This document shows, piece by piece, positions 51,685 through 59,491 of a stretch of DNA of 64,000 bases. How positions within the stretch are numbered: the stretch's first letter is position 1; each line of letters opens with the position of its first letter. The translations under genes were made by a program, and so were the position numbers. Origin of the DNA: JAICLK01 sp963742655 (GTDB taxonomy: Bacteria > Patescibacteriota > Saccharimonadia > Saccharimonadales > UBA4665); assembly GCA_963742655.1 (NCBI GenBank), contig CAVUMM010000008.1, positions 1 through 64,000 on the forward strand. Reading direction: 5' to 3'. A model generated the notes under the pieces. That model saw only the letters and a list, made by a program, of their open reading frames with translations, was not told the origin of the DNA and did not search any database.

Positions 51685-51719
51685 AAATCACAAAAACTTC
51701 CCCTGTTGGAAGACAGTCC
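51685..51719 (+). repeat. Post-terminator motif, copy 1
   Basis: AAATCACAAAAACTTCC then CCTGTTGGAAGACAGTCC. Part of a second repeat family found after terminators at 53759, 54673 and 60564. CTGT...ACAG can pair. Confidence 0.6.
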
Positions 51720-51774
51720 TCCGGAATCCTCCATGAAGTTCCAATAATTCCAGTCGTGTGATATTTTTAATTCG

Positions 51775-52899
51775 ATGTCGAATTCAGTGTTGGAAGACCA
51801 AAACATCGGGCCGGAAGCTATATATAACTTTAGCCAATGCGAGGCTACGAATGCGTATGGTGAAGCTTGGACCAGGGCATTAGACGCGGCGGATTTATGG
51901 GACGCAGTGTTGGAACTGGCGGGTAAAACTCCTCCATGGGTAGGTTATCCTACGGAGCAAGCGGCAGAGCTGATAGACGGCCTGCTAGTGGCTGCTGATG
52001 CAGTACGCGAGCGAATCCCCGCTGAATTACATGAGGCTGCCAGCGACTTCAGAGCTAACGGGAATGAATATGGCGCGATGATTATACAGGGCTTTATTCC
52101 ACCTGATGGCGTAGAGAGATATTCGCTTTTTGGCGATAAATATAAGATTGCACCTAATTCTAGCAGCTTCCCCGACCAGCACCGTGTCGGACGTGCGATG
52201 GGCATACTCTCAATCGCGGTTGCCGGTCTCTTTGGCCCACCGATAACATATAGTACGAATCCAGCCGGCGCCGCAGATAAAATTGTCACATCAGTTGCCC
52301 CGGTTAGCGGAGATCAGCAAACCGTCTTAGCAAGCACGGCAGAAGTAGGATGGCACACTGAAGTAAGTACTAGCGTGTGGAGGCCGGATATGCTAGGGTT
52401 ATTTTGCATTCGCGGAGAGCCCGGGGTTAAAACCGGCGTATTGACAGCAGATCGGATATTTCAAGAACTTGACGATAATACCCTTGAAGTTTTAGCGCAA
52501 CCTCGATTTCGCCAGAGTGACGGCCTTGTTGCGAAAGGCGCCGGTCGTCCGTGCCCCATCATCCTGGAAGTAGATGGTCGTCGGGCAATTGCATGCCATC
52601 AGAAAGAGCCAAACGGTAAACTTGAAGCAACCGTTTGGGAACCGGACGATTGGATAGCAGCCGAATCTCTTGATAGATTTACTGTAGCTCTAGATACGGC
52701 CAGGCCTACTTTTCACGAACTTCAAGACGGACAAAGCCTCTGGATCAACAATGATGGCCCACACTGTCGTCGATGGGCAGCCGACTCTCAGGGCGGTGTC
52801 AGCTTACCAAGATTGATGTTTCGTGTACTTACCGGGGGTGAACGCCATCTCAGGCAGGGAACAATCATTGACCCGGATATTGCCTACAGTTCAGTATGA
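51775..52899 (+). CDS. TauD/clavaminate-synthase-like 2OG-Fe(II) oxygenase
   Basis: 374 aa. EVGWHTEVSTSVWRPDMLGL supplies the H-x-E pair, GEPGVKTGVLTADRIF follows as in clavaminate-synthase-like enzymes, and LQDGQSLWINNDGPHCRRWA supplies the distal His. PRLMFRVLTGG ends the core with an Arg for 2-oxoglutarate. Enzymes of this group hydroxylate amino acids or related small molecules. It is alone in its unit, so the substrate cannot be inferred from context. It is a striking accessory enzyme for a reduced genome. Confidence 0.72.
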   Translation: MSNSVLEDQNIGPEAIYNFSQCEATNAYGEAWTRALDAADLWDAVLELAGKTPPWVGYPTEQAAELIDGLLVAADAVRERIPAELHEAASDFRANGNEYGAMIIQGFIPPDGVERYSLFGDKYKIAPNSSSFPDQHRVGRAMGILSIAVAGLFGPPITYSTNPAGAADKIVTSVAPVSGDQQTVLASTAEVGWHTEVSTSVWRPDMLGLFCIRGEPGVKTGVLTADRIFQELDDNTLEVLAQPRFRQSDGLVAKGAGRPCPIILEVDGRRAIACHQKEPNGKLEATVWEPDDWIAAESLDRFTVALDTARPTFHELQDGQSLWINNDGPHCRRWAADSQGGVSLPRLMFRVLTGGERHLRQGTIIDPDIAYSSV

Positions 52900-52913
52900 A
52901 ATAATTTGCCTTA

Positions 52914-52958
52914 CAATACCAAAATGTGTTGGAACGAAAGTGCGCTAAGGGCGCACCA
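52914..52958 (+). repeat. Array boundary repeat 8 (45 bp, extended stem)
   Basis: CAATACCAAAATGTGTTGG then AACGAAAGTGCGCTAAGGGC then GCACCA. Hairpin 2 is now GTGCGC-TAAGG-GCGCAC, 6 bp and fully paired, although both arms differ from the other copies. No good terminator is seen directly after it. Confidence 0.8.
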
Positions 52959-53042
52959 GATTGTCGTATCACTCACCTTTGGATAGTGAGAAACAACGAT
53001 TTCAATTTGACAATGTTAGCACGTGTAAGTACAATTGAGCTT

Positions 53043-53306
53043 ATGGTACGAGCAATAGTGACTAAGTCAGGAAATTCGTATGCGCTCCGAGTCCCCAAGC
53101 GCTATATTGATGATAATAAACTAAAACTAGGCGATGTTGTTACCATTGAAGAGCCGATTGCCTTGCAAAAGAGTGCTCTTGCCGCATTGGTGAATCAAGG
53201 TAAGGCAAAGGGTGCCATTAAAGCCATATCCAATCCTGTAGAGTGGCAGCGTCAGCAGCGTCAATCAAGTGACCCATGGGAAGAAGTGGGCCGTGATTCT
53301 GCTTGA
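53043..53306 (+). CDS. AbrB/MazE-type antitoxin
   Basis: 87 aa from ATG 53043. VRAIVTKSGNSYALRVPKRY and KLKLGDVVTIEE form the swapped-hairpin (SpoVT/AbrB) DNA-binding fold; the tail NPVEWQRQQRQSSDPWEEVG likely neutralises the PIN toxin. An upstream in-frame start runs through boundary repeat 8 and is rejected. Overlaps the toxin gene by 14 nt. Confidence 0.83.
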   Translation: MVRAIVTKSGNSYALRVPKRYIDDNKLKLGDVVTIEEPIALQKSALAALVNQGKAKGAIKAISNPVEWQRQQRQSSDPWEEVGRDSA

Positions 53307-53664
53307 CAGTAACATAGTAATTTATCTGCGTGATCCTAGATTGAGTGAAAAGATTTTTCGTCAAATTGATGACGAAAGGTTAGCAACGTGTAATGTAGTA
53401 ATTGCAGAAGTCTTAGGGTTTAAAGGCTTGGGAAAGTCCGATGCCGATTACTTTGAGCGTTTCTTAGTAACCATGAAGAACTACCAATTGGACGACAAGG
53501 TTACGAAAATGGTAATTGAGCTAAGAAAGCTCTGTACTATACAGCTTCCAGACGCAATCATCGCGGCAACCGCACTAGTAAACGACCTCTCACTATGTAC
53601 TCACAACACAGAGGACTTTGAGAAGATTCCCGATTTGCTCCTTTTCGACCCACTTATTTCCTAG
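53293..53664 (+). CDS. PIN-domain (VapC-like) toxin
   Basis: About 123 aa from GTG 53293 (VILLDSNIVIYLRDP). The acidic metal site is formed by the Asp in LLDSNIVIYL, Glu in CNVVIAEVLGF, and Asp residues in QLPDAIIAATALVN and HNTEDFEKIPDL: the complete PIN RNase set. Partner of the AbrB-type antitoxin, which is a common pairing. Start choice is uncertain (ATG 53269 is also in frame). Confidence 0.85.
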   Translation: MILLDSNIVIYLRDPRLSEKIFRQIDDERLATCNVVIAEVLGFKGLGKSDADYFERFLVTMKNYQLDDKVTKMVIELRKLCTIQLPDAIIAATALVNDLSLCTHNTEDFEKIPDLLLFDPLIS

Positions 53665-53677
53665 CTATTTTATTTAT

Positions 53678-53720
53678 CCTCCTCAAAAGGTTTTGGATTT
53701 AAAGTGCGTCAAACGCACCA
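53678..53720 (+). repeat. Array boundary repeat 9 (43 bp, covarying stem)
   Basis: CCTCCTCAAAAGGTTTTGG then ATTTAAAGTGCGTCAAACG then CACCA. Hairpin 2 is GTGCGT-CAA-ACGCAC, 6 bp, where G-to-A in the right arm is matched by the T in the left. Confidence 0.8.
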
Positions 53721-53733
53721 ACAGAATAAACAT

Positions 53734-53757
53734 GGACGCAAACGTGTCCTTTTTTTA
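53734..53757 (+). terminator. Terminator after boundary repeat 9
   Basis: GGACGC-AAAC-GTGTCC followed by TTTTTTT. Confidence 0.82.
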
Positions 53758-53758
53758 T

Positions 53759-53797
53759 GAATTCACAAAATAGTTCCCTGTTACGGGACAGTCCCGG
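53759..53797 (+). repeat. Post-terminator motif, copy 2
   Basis: GAATTCACAAAATAGTTCCC then TGTTACGGGACAGTCCCGG. Followed by short tandem variants of GGTAAATCCCC up to about 53840. Confidence 0.65.
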
Positions 53798-53893
53798 TAA
53801 ATCCCCGGTAAATCCGGTAAATCGGTTAATCCCCGGATAACCTGTTGGAGGCTAGTTCTGTGAATCCAGAGTGTCTCCAGGAATTAATCGGCT

Positions 53894-54481
53894 TCAGGCC
53901 GCAGCTAAATTGGCCATTGCTAGAACGCCACTCGCATAAACGGCTCGGATATCTTGCACAATTTCGGCATGGCTTAACGGGTCGGGCAGTTCTTCTAAGC
54001 GTGGTCCGAACATGTCGGTTAGCTGGTTATACGTTAGAACTCGACTGCCGATGACTCGCACGGCTGACAATGATCGAAATCCGTCGGGGCCCGAGTATAG
54101 CTCCTGCGATTCGAAGCCGTCTTCTACGACTGAATGAATATGGCCAACGATTCCATCCTGCCTTGCTGCGAGCACTGCCGCGACCCGTTTGATTTCCGGG
54201 CTTGCTCCCATAAATAGCTCTCTTTGTTCGGCGTCCCAATGCGCAGAAACTTGGCCCCCGAAGCCATGGTTTGGAGTATGATGTCGTGCTATATCCCGCA
54301 ACACGCGTAACGCTACAAATCGGGGATTGGCGGATTGAACACCGCGGACAATACCCCTTGCCGCCACCAAATCGGGAATGCCATCGTGGCTTTGCGACTC
54401 GGGACGGGGCAGTATGAGTTCGCCCACAGGAACCGCTGTGGCTAAGCCGACTAAAACTTCCGAGGTACTTCCTTTAGCCAT
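53894..54481 (-). CDS. Hypothetical protein
   Basis: 195 aa, soluble, no recognised family. It has FVALRVLRDIARHHTPNHGF and an alternating alpha/beta look. Lies in the unit between boundary repeats 9 and 10, opposite to the repeats. Confidence 0.55.
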   Translation of the reverse strand: MAKGSTSEVLVGLATAVPVGELILPRPESQSHDGIPDLVAARGIVRGVQSANPRFVALRVLRDIARHHTPNHGFGGQVSAHWDAEQRELFMGASPEIKRVAAVLAARQDGIVGHIHSVVEDGFESQELYSGPDGFRSLSAVRVIGSRVLTYNQLTDMFGPRLEELPDPLSHAEIVQDIRAVYASGVLAMANLAAA

Positions 54482-54607
54482 TACCCGTCCTTTTTTATAG
54501 TGCTTATTCTATGCCGACGATTATACCGCGTCAATTCTATGAAGTCGGTAGTCCCATTCTCAGTAACCGGCTTGGAAAATCCAACGATAACCCCCCATAT
54601 TAATGCC

Positions 54608-54635
54608 GCCTAGACACGACCGGCAGGTGGCACCA
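54608..54635 (+). repeat. Array boundary repeat 10 (degenerate), ending GCACCA
   Basis: GCCTAGACACGACCGGCAGG then TGGCACCA. Only the end is diagnostic; a T-run (54664-54668) and the post-terminator motif follow in the expected order. Confidence 0.4.
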
Positions 54636-54672
54636 ACTGGAATATCAACGTCGTTACGGCACCTTTTTAGTT

Positions 54673-54707
54673 ATTCACAAAAACTCTCCCTGTGGGTGGG
54701 TCAGGGT
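54673..54707 (+). repeat. Post-terminator motif, copy 3
   Basis: ATTCACAAAAACTCTCCC then TGTGGGTGGGTCAGGGT. Confidence 0.55.
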
Positions 54708-54743
54708 TCAGCCTCATGGCTTCCTGGGCAAAGTCAGGCCTTT

Positions 54744-55052
54744 TTACTTGGATTTAGATTGCCGAGACAGCACCCATTTTTGCGCAGGGCTCATGGCTTT
54801 GTCCGTGCGATGTATGCAACCCATCCAACAGCATGGGCGGCGCTTGCCCTCTGACAATTCCGAAATTGTCCGTTCAATGTGATTTTTTCTCGTCCCCGGC
54901 TGCTTAACGGTAACAATCCAGCATATCCACTCATTTCGTGCGAGTGGCGTGATATTTTCCCACGCCACTAAAGCCTTGGGGGCAGAGGCAAGGGATTTTC
55001 GCAAGTCTGCCGGTAGTTTGTGCACCGTACCGTCAGGTATTTTTTTGGCCAT
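54744..55052 (-). CDS. YdeI/OmdA-family protein
   Basis: 102 aa. VHKLPADLRKSLASAPKALV, AWENITPLARNEWICWI and TRKNHIERTISELSEGKRRP with CCW match the YdeI/OmpD-associated (OmdA) family; the RKNHI.R....L..G.R.PCCW block is diagnostic. Role is unknown (linked to peptide tolerance in some bacteria). It is another typical passenger of mobile cassettes, here opposite to the repeats. Confidence 0.82.
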   Translation of the reverse strand: MAKKIPDGTVHKLPADLRKSLASAPKALVAWENITPLARNEWICWIVTVKQPGTRKNHIERTISELSEGKRRPCCWMGCIHRTDKAMSPAQKWVLSRQSKSK

Positions 55053-55099
55053 AAATCTATACTATCAGTCAGCATTGATTAGTGCACTTATGTGGATCC

Positions 55100-55127
55100 T
55101 TACACTTTCAGGAATGATGCCGCACCA
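55100..55127 (+). repeat. Array boundary repeat 11 (short type), last in the array
   Basis: TTACACTTTCAGGAATGATG then CCGCACCA, then AGCATAAGC as in repeats 2 and 3. It links the short type (repeat 6) to the full type through GGAATGA. Confidence 0.65.
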
Positions 55128-55141
55128 AGCATAAGCTTTTT

Positions 55142-55166
55142 GACTTCAGTAATTCTGGGATCTTTT
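55142..55166 (+). terminator. Terminator after boundary repeat 11
   Basis: GACTTCAG-TAATT-CTGGGATC (one mismatch, G-U pairs) followed by TTTTTG. Confidence 0.6.
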
Positions 55167-55189
55167 TGTTTGTCTGAGCCGACACGACT

Positions 55190-55195
55190 TATAAT
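55190..55195 (+). promoter_or_regulatory. -10 box of the copper-type operon
   Basis: TATAAT ends 9 nt before ATG 55205. Confidence 0.55.
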
Positions 55196-55204
55196 TGGTC
55201 TTAT

Positions 55205-55735
55205 ATGAAATACAAGTGGGCTGCGGCCCTAGCGGTCTTATTGGGGGCATTTGTATTTCATGTTCCCGCAGCTTTTGCCCATTTTCCGGCAACGGACAAA
55301 AAAATGACCGTCATTTTGCATGTCGATCCTGATGACCAGCCGGTCGCCAGTCAGCCGGCAAAAGTGAATTTTATTTACCAGGATCAACTCGGAAAATTTA
55401 ATAACCAAAAATGCGATTGCAGGGTAACGATTTACGAGCATGGGAAGCAGTTATTTTCCGGCCTGGCCACCGCCGATAAGAGCAGTAATGTTTATGGCGG
55501 CAGTCTGCCGTATACTTTTAAAAAGCCGGATGTTTATGCAATCGGCCTGTCCGGCACGCCAAAAGAAAGTGGGGACTTTGAGCCGTTTAAAGTCTCGTGG
55601 AACATAAGAGTTGAAGCAAACCTCGCTGCTAGCCCGAACAACGAGAAGTTTTATATAATAGGATTTATAATAATTATGCTAATAATCGCAAGTACCATCG
55701 GTTATTTGATATATCATGATTTCAAGGACGCTTAG
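55205..55735 (+). CDS. Exported, membrane-anchored protein with N-terminal His after cleavage
   Basis: 176 aa. Signal peptide MKYKWAAALAVLLGAFVFHV to AAFA, mature start HFPATDKK. A beta-rich domain (IYQDQLGKFNNQKCDCRVTI, with a CxC) is followed by one C-terminal membrane helix (FYIIGFIIIMLIIASTIGYL). A mature N-terminal His and CxC suggest a Cu(I/II) or Cu-chaperone site as in CopC/YcnI-type proteins. Operon with the YcnI-like gene 11 nt downstream. Confidence 0.65.
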   Translation: MKYKWAAALAVLLGAFVFHVPAAFAHFPATDKKMTVILHVDPDDQPVASQPAKVNFIYQDQLGKFNNQKCDCRVTIYEHGKQLFSGLATADKSSNVYGGSLPYTFKKPDVYAIGLSGTPKESGDFEPFKVSWNIRVEANLAASPNNEKFYIIGFIIIMLIIASTIGYLIYHDFKDA

Positions 55736-55746
55736 AAGGAGCCCAA

Positions 55747-56346
55747 ATGAAAAAATTATCAATATTTATTGCGATATCCATACTGACAATCGTTAGCCTG
55801 ACGGGTATCGCTTCGGCGCATGTGGTCGTCTTGCCGGCCCAAGCCGGGGTTGCCGCGTTTCAAGTGTTTACTGTCAATGTGCCGACCGAAAAATCCGTGC
55901 CCACCGTTGCACTGAAATTGCTCGTTCCATCAGGCTTGGACGAACTGGTCCCTACGGTTAAGAGCGGTTGGACAATAAACACTAAATTGGATAAAAACGG
56001 GTCGATTGATGAAATAGACTGGACCGGCGGTTCTATTCCGCCAAACTTACGTGATGAGTTCAGCTTCAGCGCTCAGATGCCTGCAACGCCGACAGATTTA
56101 AGGTGGAAAGCGTATCAAACCTACCAGGACGGCAGCGTAGTGTCATGGGATGCGACGCCGGCCGGAAGTGACGACGCTACGGGCGACAAAGGCCCATATT
56201 CCATCACCCATGTCGTTAATGATTTGACCCCGTCTAAATCTGATCAGACCAGCAACAATGCATTCCCATACATTCTATCGGTATCGGCCCTGGCCATAGC
56301 ACTTCTGGCATTCGTAAGGACGTTTAGCGTCAAGAGAAAAAGCTAA
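55747..56346 (+). CDS. YcnI-like DUF1775 protein
   Basis: 199 aa. Signal peptide to SASA-like GIASA, mature start HVVVLPAQAG. The DUF1775 beta-sandwich has FTVNVPTEKSVPTVALKLLV, VKSGWTINTKLD and IDEIDWTGGSIPPNLRDEF; a C-terminal helix anchors it in the membrane. The N-terminal His is the copper ligand in characterised YcnI. Preceded by AAGGAG. Together with the gene upstream it likely handles copper outside the membrane. Confidence 0.85.
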   Translation: MKKLSIFIAISILTIVSLTGIASAHVVVLPAQAGVAAFQVFTVNVPTEKSVPTVALKLLVPSGLDELVPTVKSGWTINTKLDKNGSIDEIDWTGGSIPPNLRDEFSFSAQMPATPTDLRWKAYQTYQDGSVVSWDATPAGSDDATGDKGPYSITHVVNDLTPSKSDQTSNNAFPYILSVSALAIALLAFVRTFSVKRKS

Positions 56347-56427
56347 ATAAAGGGCGATATTTATACAACGGCCAAGCAGTTGCTAGCTAAAAAGCTTTCA
56401 GAACTCCTTTTTGGTATGATTTAAGAA

Positions 56428-56994
56428 ATGGAAGTAATCGAGCAAAGTACTGCCGACGAAGTTATTCTCGAGTGGCTTCGGGCCGAATTGGATTCGGATA
56501 GGTTCGGAAATGAAGTACGGGCTGGCATAGGCAGTTTGGGGCTTAACGAAACGATTATTACTGGCGCTGACCTCGGCAACGAACAAGCTAATCGGGCTCG
56601 ATGGCAATTACTGAAAAGCTACAGAACATGGGTCGACGGTGATTTATATAGCTATGACTGGCAGCGCGTCGAACTGGATCGTGAAGACGTAGGGCGCCTG
56701 AACTACATCGATTTCAGCTATTGGAACGAACTGAGTGATGGAACGCGCAAAGTTGCTCGGGCGGCAGCAAATGTTGCAAAAGGCACGGTCGTTTTTGACG
56801 TTCCGAACGATCGATTCTTTTCGGTTGCCCAAGCCGTCGAGGCAGGAATGTCATTACCGCCGATCATTATCGTGGCTAGTGTCGGCAATGACGCTGGCGA
56901 TATATTAGAAGGACATTTGCGTGCAACCGGCTATCTGCTTGCCAATCAGACTCAACAGCCGCTCAAGGCTCTGTGGGGCCAACAACGCGGTTAA
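56428..56994 (+). CDS. Hypothetical protein with ParB-like end motif
   Basis: 188 aa. The C-terminal half MSLPPIIIVASVGNDAGDIL then EGHLRATGYLLA recalls the ParB/Srx-type motif (PPI.V......l.eGhhR..A). The N-terminal half is unassigned. Function unknown. -10 TATGAT (56415-56420) lies 7 nt before the ATG. Confidence 0.5.
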   Translation: MEVIEQSTADEVILEWLRAELDSDRFGNEVRAGIGSLGLNETIITGADLGNEQANRARWQLLKSYRTWVDGDLYSYDWQRVELDREDVGRLNYIDFSYWNELSDGTRKVARAAANVAKGTVVFDVPNDRFFSVAQAVEAGMSLPPIIIVASVGNDAGDILEGHLRATGYLLANQTQQPLKALWGQQRG

Positions 56995-57050
56995 ATCATC
57001 CGATCAGTTAATCCGCTAAATCCTTCAAAGGCGTTTGATATTATATGTAC

Positions 57051-57479
57051 ATGTTGCGATGTCACCCATTTCTTTTATTTGATGGTAACTGTGCCGAGGC
57101 CATGACGTTTTATCACGAGTGTCTTGAAGGCGAACTGGCGCTTACCAAACTTGGCGATACTGAAATGAAAGACATGTTCCCGCCGGAGAAGCACGGCCGG
57201 CTCATCAATGCCAATCTAAAGGCCGGCGATATTGAAATTTCCGCCACGGACTGGATGGCTTCACCTCAATACGAACCGAAACAAGGCGACTCGACCGCGA
57301 TTTTTGTTATCGGCGAAGGCTTTGACGAACTCAAAGCGGTGTTTGACAAACTGGCCGACGGTGCAGATAAATACCGCTTTCAGGATTTACATGATCTGCC
57401 GTTTGGAATCTACGGGCAGTTTACCGATAAATTTGGCGTTCACTGGATCTTCAAAGGCGACAAAGCCAAACCGAATTAA
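57051..57479 (+). CDS. PhnB-like VOC-superfamily protein
   Basis: 142 aa from ATG 57051. HPFLLFDGNCAEAMTFYHEC, MKDMFPPEKHGRLINANLKA and YGQFTDKFGVHWIFKGD follow the PhnB-like branch of the glyoxalase/dioxygenase fold. Such proteins have varied or unknown substrates. The earlier ATG at 57045 touches the -10 box TATTAT (57039-57044) and is rejected. Confidence 0.8.
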   Translation: MLRCHPFLLFDGNCAEAMTFYHECLEGELALTKLGDTEMKDMFPPEKHGRLINANLKAGDIEISATDWMASPQYEPKQGDSTAIFVIGEGFDELKAVFDKLADGADKYRFQDLHDLPFGIYGQFTDKFGVHWIFKGDKAKPN

Positions 57480-57842
57480 TCGAACTTTCCCAAAATTTAT
57501 AAAAATCATATCTGCAAAAGCTCAGATCTTTAATTTTATTCAAGTTCAAACTATTATCCTGCTCGACGGCAAGCAGGGTCTCGTCGTTCACAAAAATATG
57601 CTATAGCACAAAAACGTTCATCAGGGGGTGAAACCTTGTATGCCTCATCTTGCGCAACAAACGTATTAGCACTGTTGGGATACTGACAACCCATCTCCAC
57701 ACCATCATGAGTACCCGGTTACAGGTGACCACTATTGTACTAACCAAGAACTACATAGCACAGGAATCAGTGGGAATTGAACATCGATGCTGTCTAATCT
57801 AATAATATGTTATGGTTGTAGTAAATAAGCCTGGAGCGAATT
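57480..57842. other. Intergenic region, no gene recognised
   Basis: A small hairpin CCTGCTCGACGGCAAGCAGG at 57560-57579 is the only clear structure. On the minus strand, about 35 codons upstream of 57605 (HDGVEMGCQYPNSANTF) look gene-like but have no start and stop soon. It may be a decayed gene or chance. Confidence 0.3.
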
Positions 57843-58220
57843 ATGGACCTTAAGGCCGAAAGATCTGAATGTGGCGAGGGGGCTGGCAGCGGGTGGGCTG
57901 TAATTGGTATCCCAAGTGTAAATGGCGGCGTTTTTGCAAATACTGCTGTATTTGACTATCCAAGAGTAATGTCAGAGACGGTACGATTAGTCGGCGTTAG
58001 CGACGCACTAGTAGAGCGAATAAGTGCGGGCGATCCAGCTGCTGCCGGAGAAATCATGCTGGGGCCCGATGAAACCGGAATCATTCAGCTGATTGGTTGT
58101 GCCGCAGTGTTGCGTGAGCCGACAGAAAAGGGAATAGGCGGCAAAATAACACAAGGTGGTTTTACGACGAATGCCCTGCAAGAGTTCCCTTCGCTTACTG
58201 AGTTCCGAGATGCTGGGTAA
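57843..58220 (+). CDS. Hypothetical protein
   Basis: 125 aa, Gly-rich and soluble, no recognised family (contains SGWAVIGIPSVNGGVFANTA). ATG 57843 follows GGAGCG about 8 nt upstream. Confidence 0.5.
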   Translation: MDLKAERSECGEGAGSGWAVIGIPSVNGGVFANTAVFDYPRVMSETVRLVGVSDALVERISAGDPAAAGEIMLGPDETGIIQLIGCAAVLREPTEKGIGGKITQGGFTTNALQEFPSLTEFRDAG

Positions 58221-58288
58221 TTAGCGCGAATAAGTAAGGTTTGCGTGGCATGGCTGCTCTTTAAACATAAGCAGGTATAATGGGTGGC

Positions 58289-59419
58289 GTGGGCCGTACA
58301 AGAAAAAAAGTTCAAAAGAAAAAGCCGCGGAAAGAATTACTAAAGTTCAGCATGGAGCACCAATTGATTTTATTGGCTGTGCTGTGCATCGTTTTTGCGG
58401 GCATACTGTATTGGTATTTCGGTCTCAGGCCACCAGCTTTGCTTAATCCACCTCTCAAAGATTTGGCCGCCAAAGACCATGTAGTGCTTGGCGTGCATGT
58501 CGACCCGACCAGGCTGGGCAGCAAGTATTACCCCGATATTGTCAGCAGCCAGTTCAGTTTTTTGACGATTGATGGTGGCGGTTCGCATTTTAACGAAACC
58601 GAGCCCGCGCCAAACAAATATGATTTTGCCAACGCCGACAAAATGGTGGCATTTGCCGAAGCGCACAACATGCCGGTGCAGTTCCATCATCTAGTATGGG
58701 GTGATGCGTACTCGCTGCCGGATTGGCTGAAAAACGGTAATTATACCAAGGCGCAGATTTGGCAAATTTTGCATGACCACATCAACACCATTATGGCCAG
58801 GTACAAGGGCAAGATCAAAGAGTATACCGTCGTTAATGAAGCCTTCACCGAAAACCAGCACGTATACAATCTGCAAAATTGGTTCGGCGAGCATCTGGGC
58901 AGCCAAACCGGCTATATCGATCAGCTTTTCAGGTGGGCACACCAAGACGATCCGAGCGCCAAGCTGTTGATTAACGACTTTGACAATGAAACAAAAACCA
59001 GTGTGTCGGACGCCATGTTTAACTATATAAAAGCCGCCAAAGCCCGCGGCGTGCCGATTGACGGCATCGGCATGCAGCTGCATGTAAAAGCAGAAAATCC
59101 GCCCAGTAGACAAGCCATGATTGCCAACATGCGGCGCTTTGCCGCGATCGGCGTGCCGGTGTACGTGACTGAATTCGACATCAATACCAATGCGGTGAAG
59201 GGAAGTAATACTTACAAACAATATCTGGAGTCGAAAATCGCCAAAGAAGTGGTCGGCGCGTGCGTCCAGTCAAAAGCCTGCCCGAGCTTTGACGTGTTCG
59301 GCTTGACCAACAAAAACGATTTGATAAAGCTGCTAACCCGGACAAAATCCCGCGCCTACATGTTCGACAGCCGCTACCGCCCCCGCCAGCAATACTACGC
59401 CCTCCGCTCTGCTTGGTAG
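58289..59419 (+). CDS. Membrane-anchored GH10 endo-xylanase-like glycosidase
   Basis: About 376 aa. Basic N-terminus (RTRKKVQKKKPRKELLKF), one membrane helix (LILLAVLCIVFAGILYWYFG), then a GH10 barrel: FANADKMVAFAEAHNMPVQF with HHLVWG, the acid/base Glu in EYTVVNEAFTEN (residue 184) and the nucleophile Glu in VPVYVTEFDINT (residue 295). GH10 enzymes cleave xylan and related beta-glycans, here on the outer face. The ATG at 58280 lies within the TATAAT box, so GTG 58289 is the probable leaderless start. Confidence 0.87.
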   Translation: MGRTRKKVQKKKPRKELLKFSMEHQLILLAVLCIVFAGILYWYFGLRPPALLNPPLKDLAAKDHVVLGVHVDPTRLGSKYYPDIVSSQFSFLTIDGGGSHFNETEPAPNKYDFANADKMVAFAEAHNMPVQFHHLVWGDAYSLPDWLKNGNYTKAQIWQILHDHINTIMARYKGKIKEYTVVNEAFTENQHVYNLQNWFGEHLGSQTGYIDQLFRWAHQDDPSAKLLINDFDNETKTSVSDAMFNYIKAAKARGVPIDGIGMQLHVKAENPPSRQAMIANMRRFAAIGVPVYVTEFDINTNAVKGSNTYKQYLESKIAKEVVGACVQSKACPSFDVFGLTNKNDLIKLLTRTKSRAYMFDSRYRPRQQYYALRSAW

Positions 59420-59491
59420 ATTAGTCGCATCTAATAAATTTGCATTATCATCATCTGTTAAAGGTCTGACCTTTGACTTAATAGTAGGTTT

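Noticed and set aside
45099..53720. CRISPR array
   Set aside because: The repeats are 0.4-4.6 kb apart with gen-sized content between them and no cas genes; spacing and content exclude CRISPR.
43474..55166. Canonical integron with attC sites
   Set aside because: The layout is similar, but the repeats have no convincing RYYYAAC and GTTRRRY boxes (GTTGGAA breaks the consensus) and no IntI gene is present, so I do not call it an integron.
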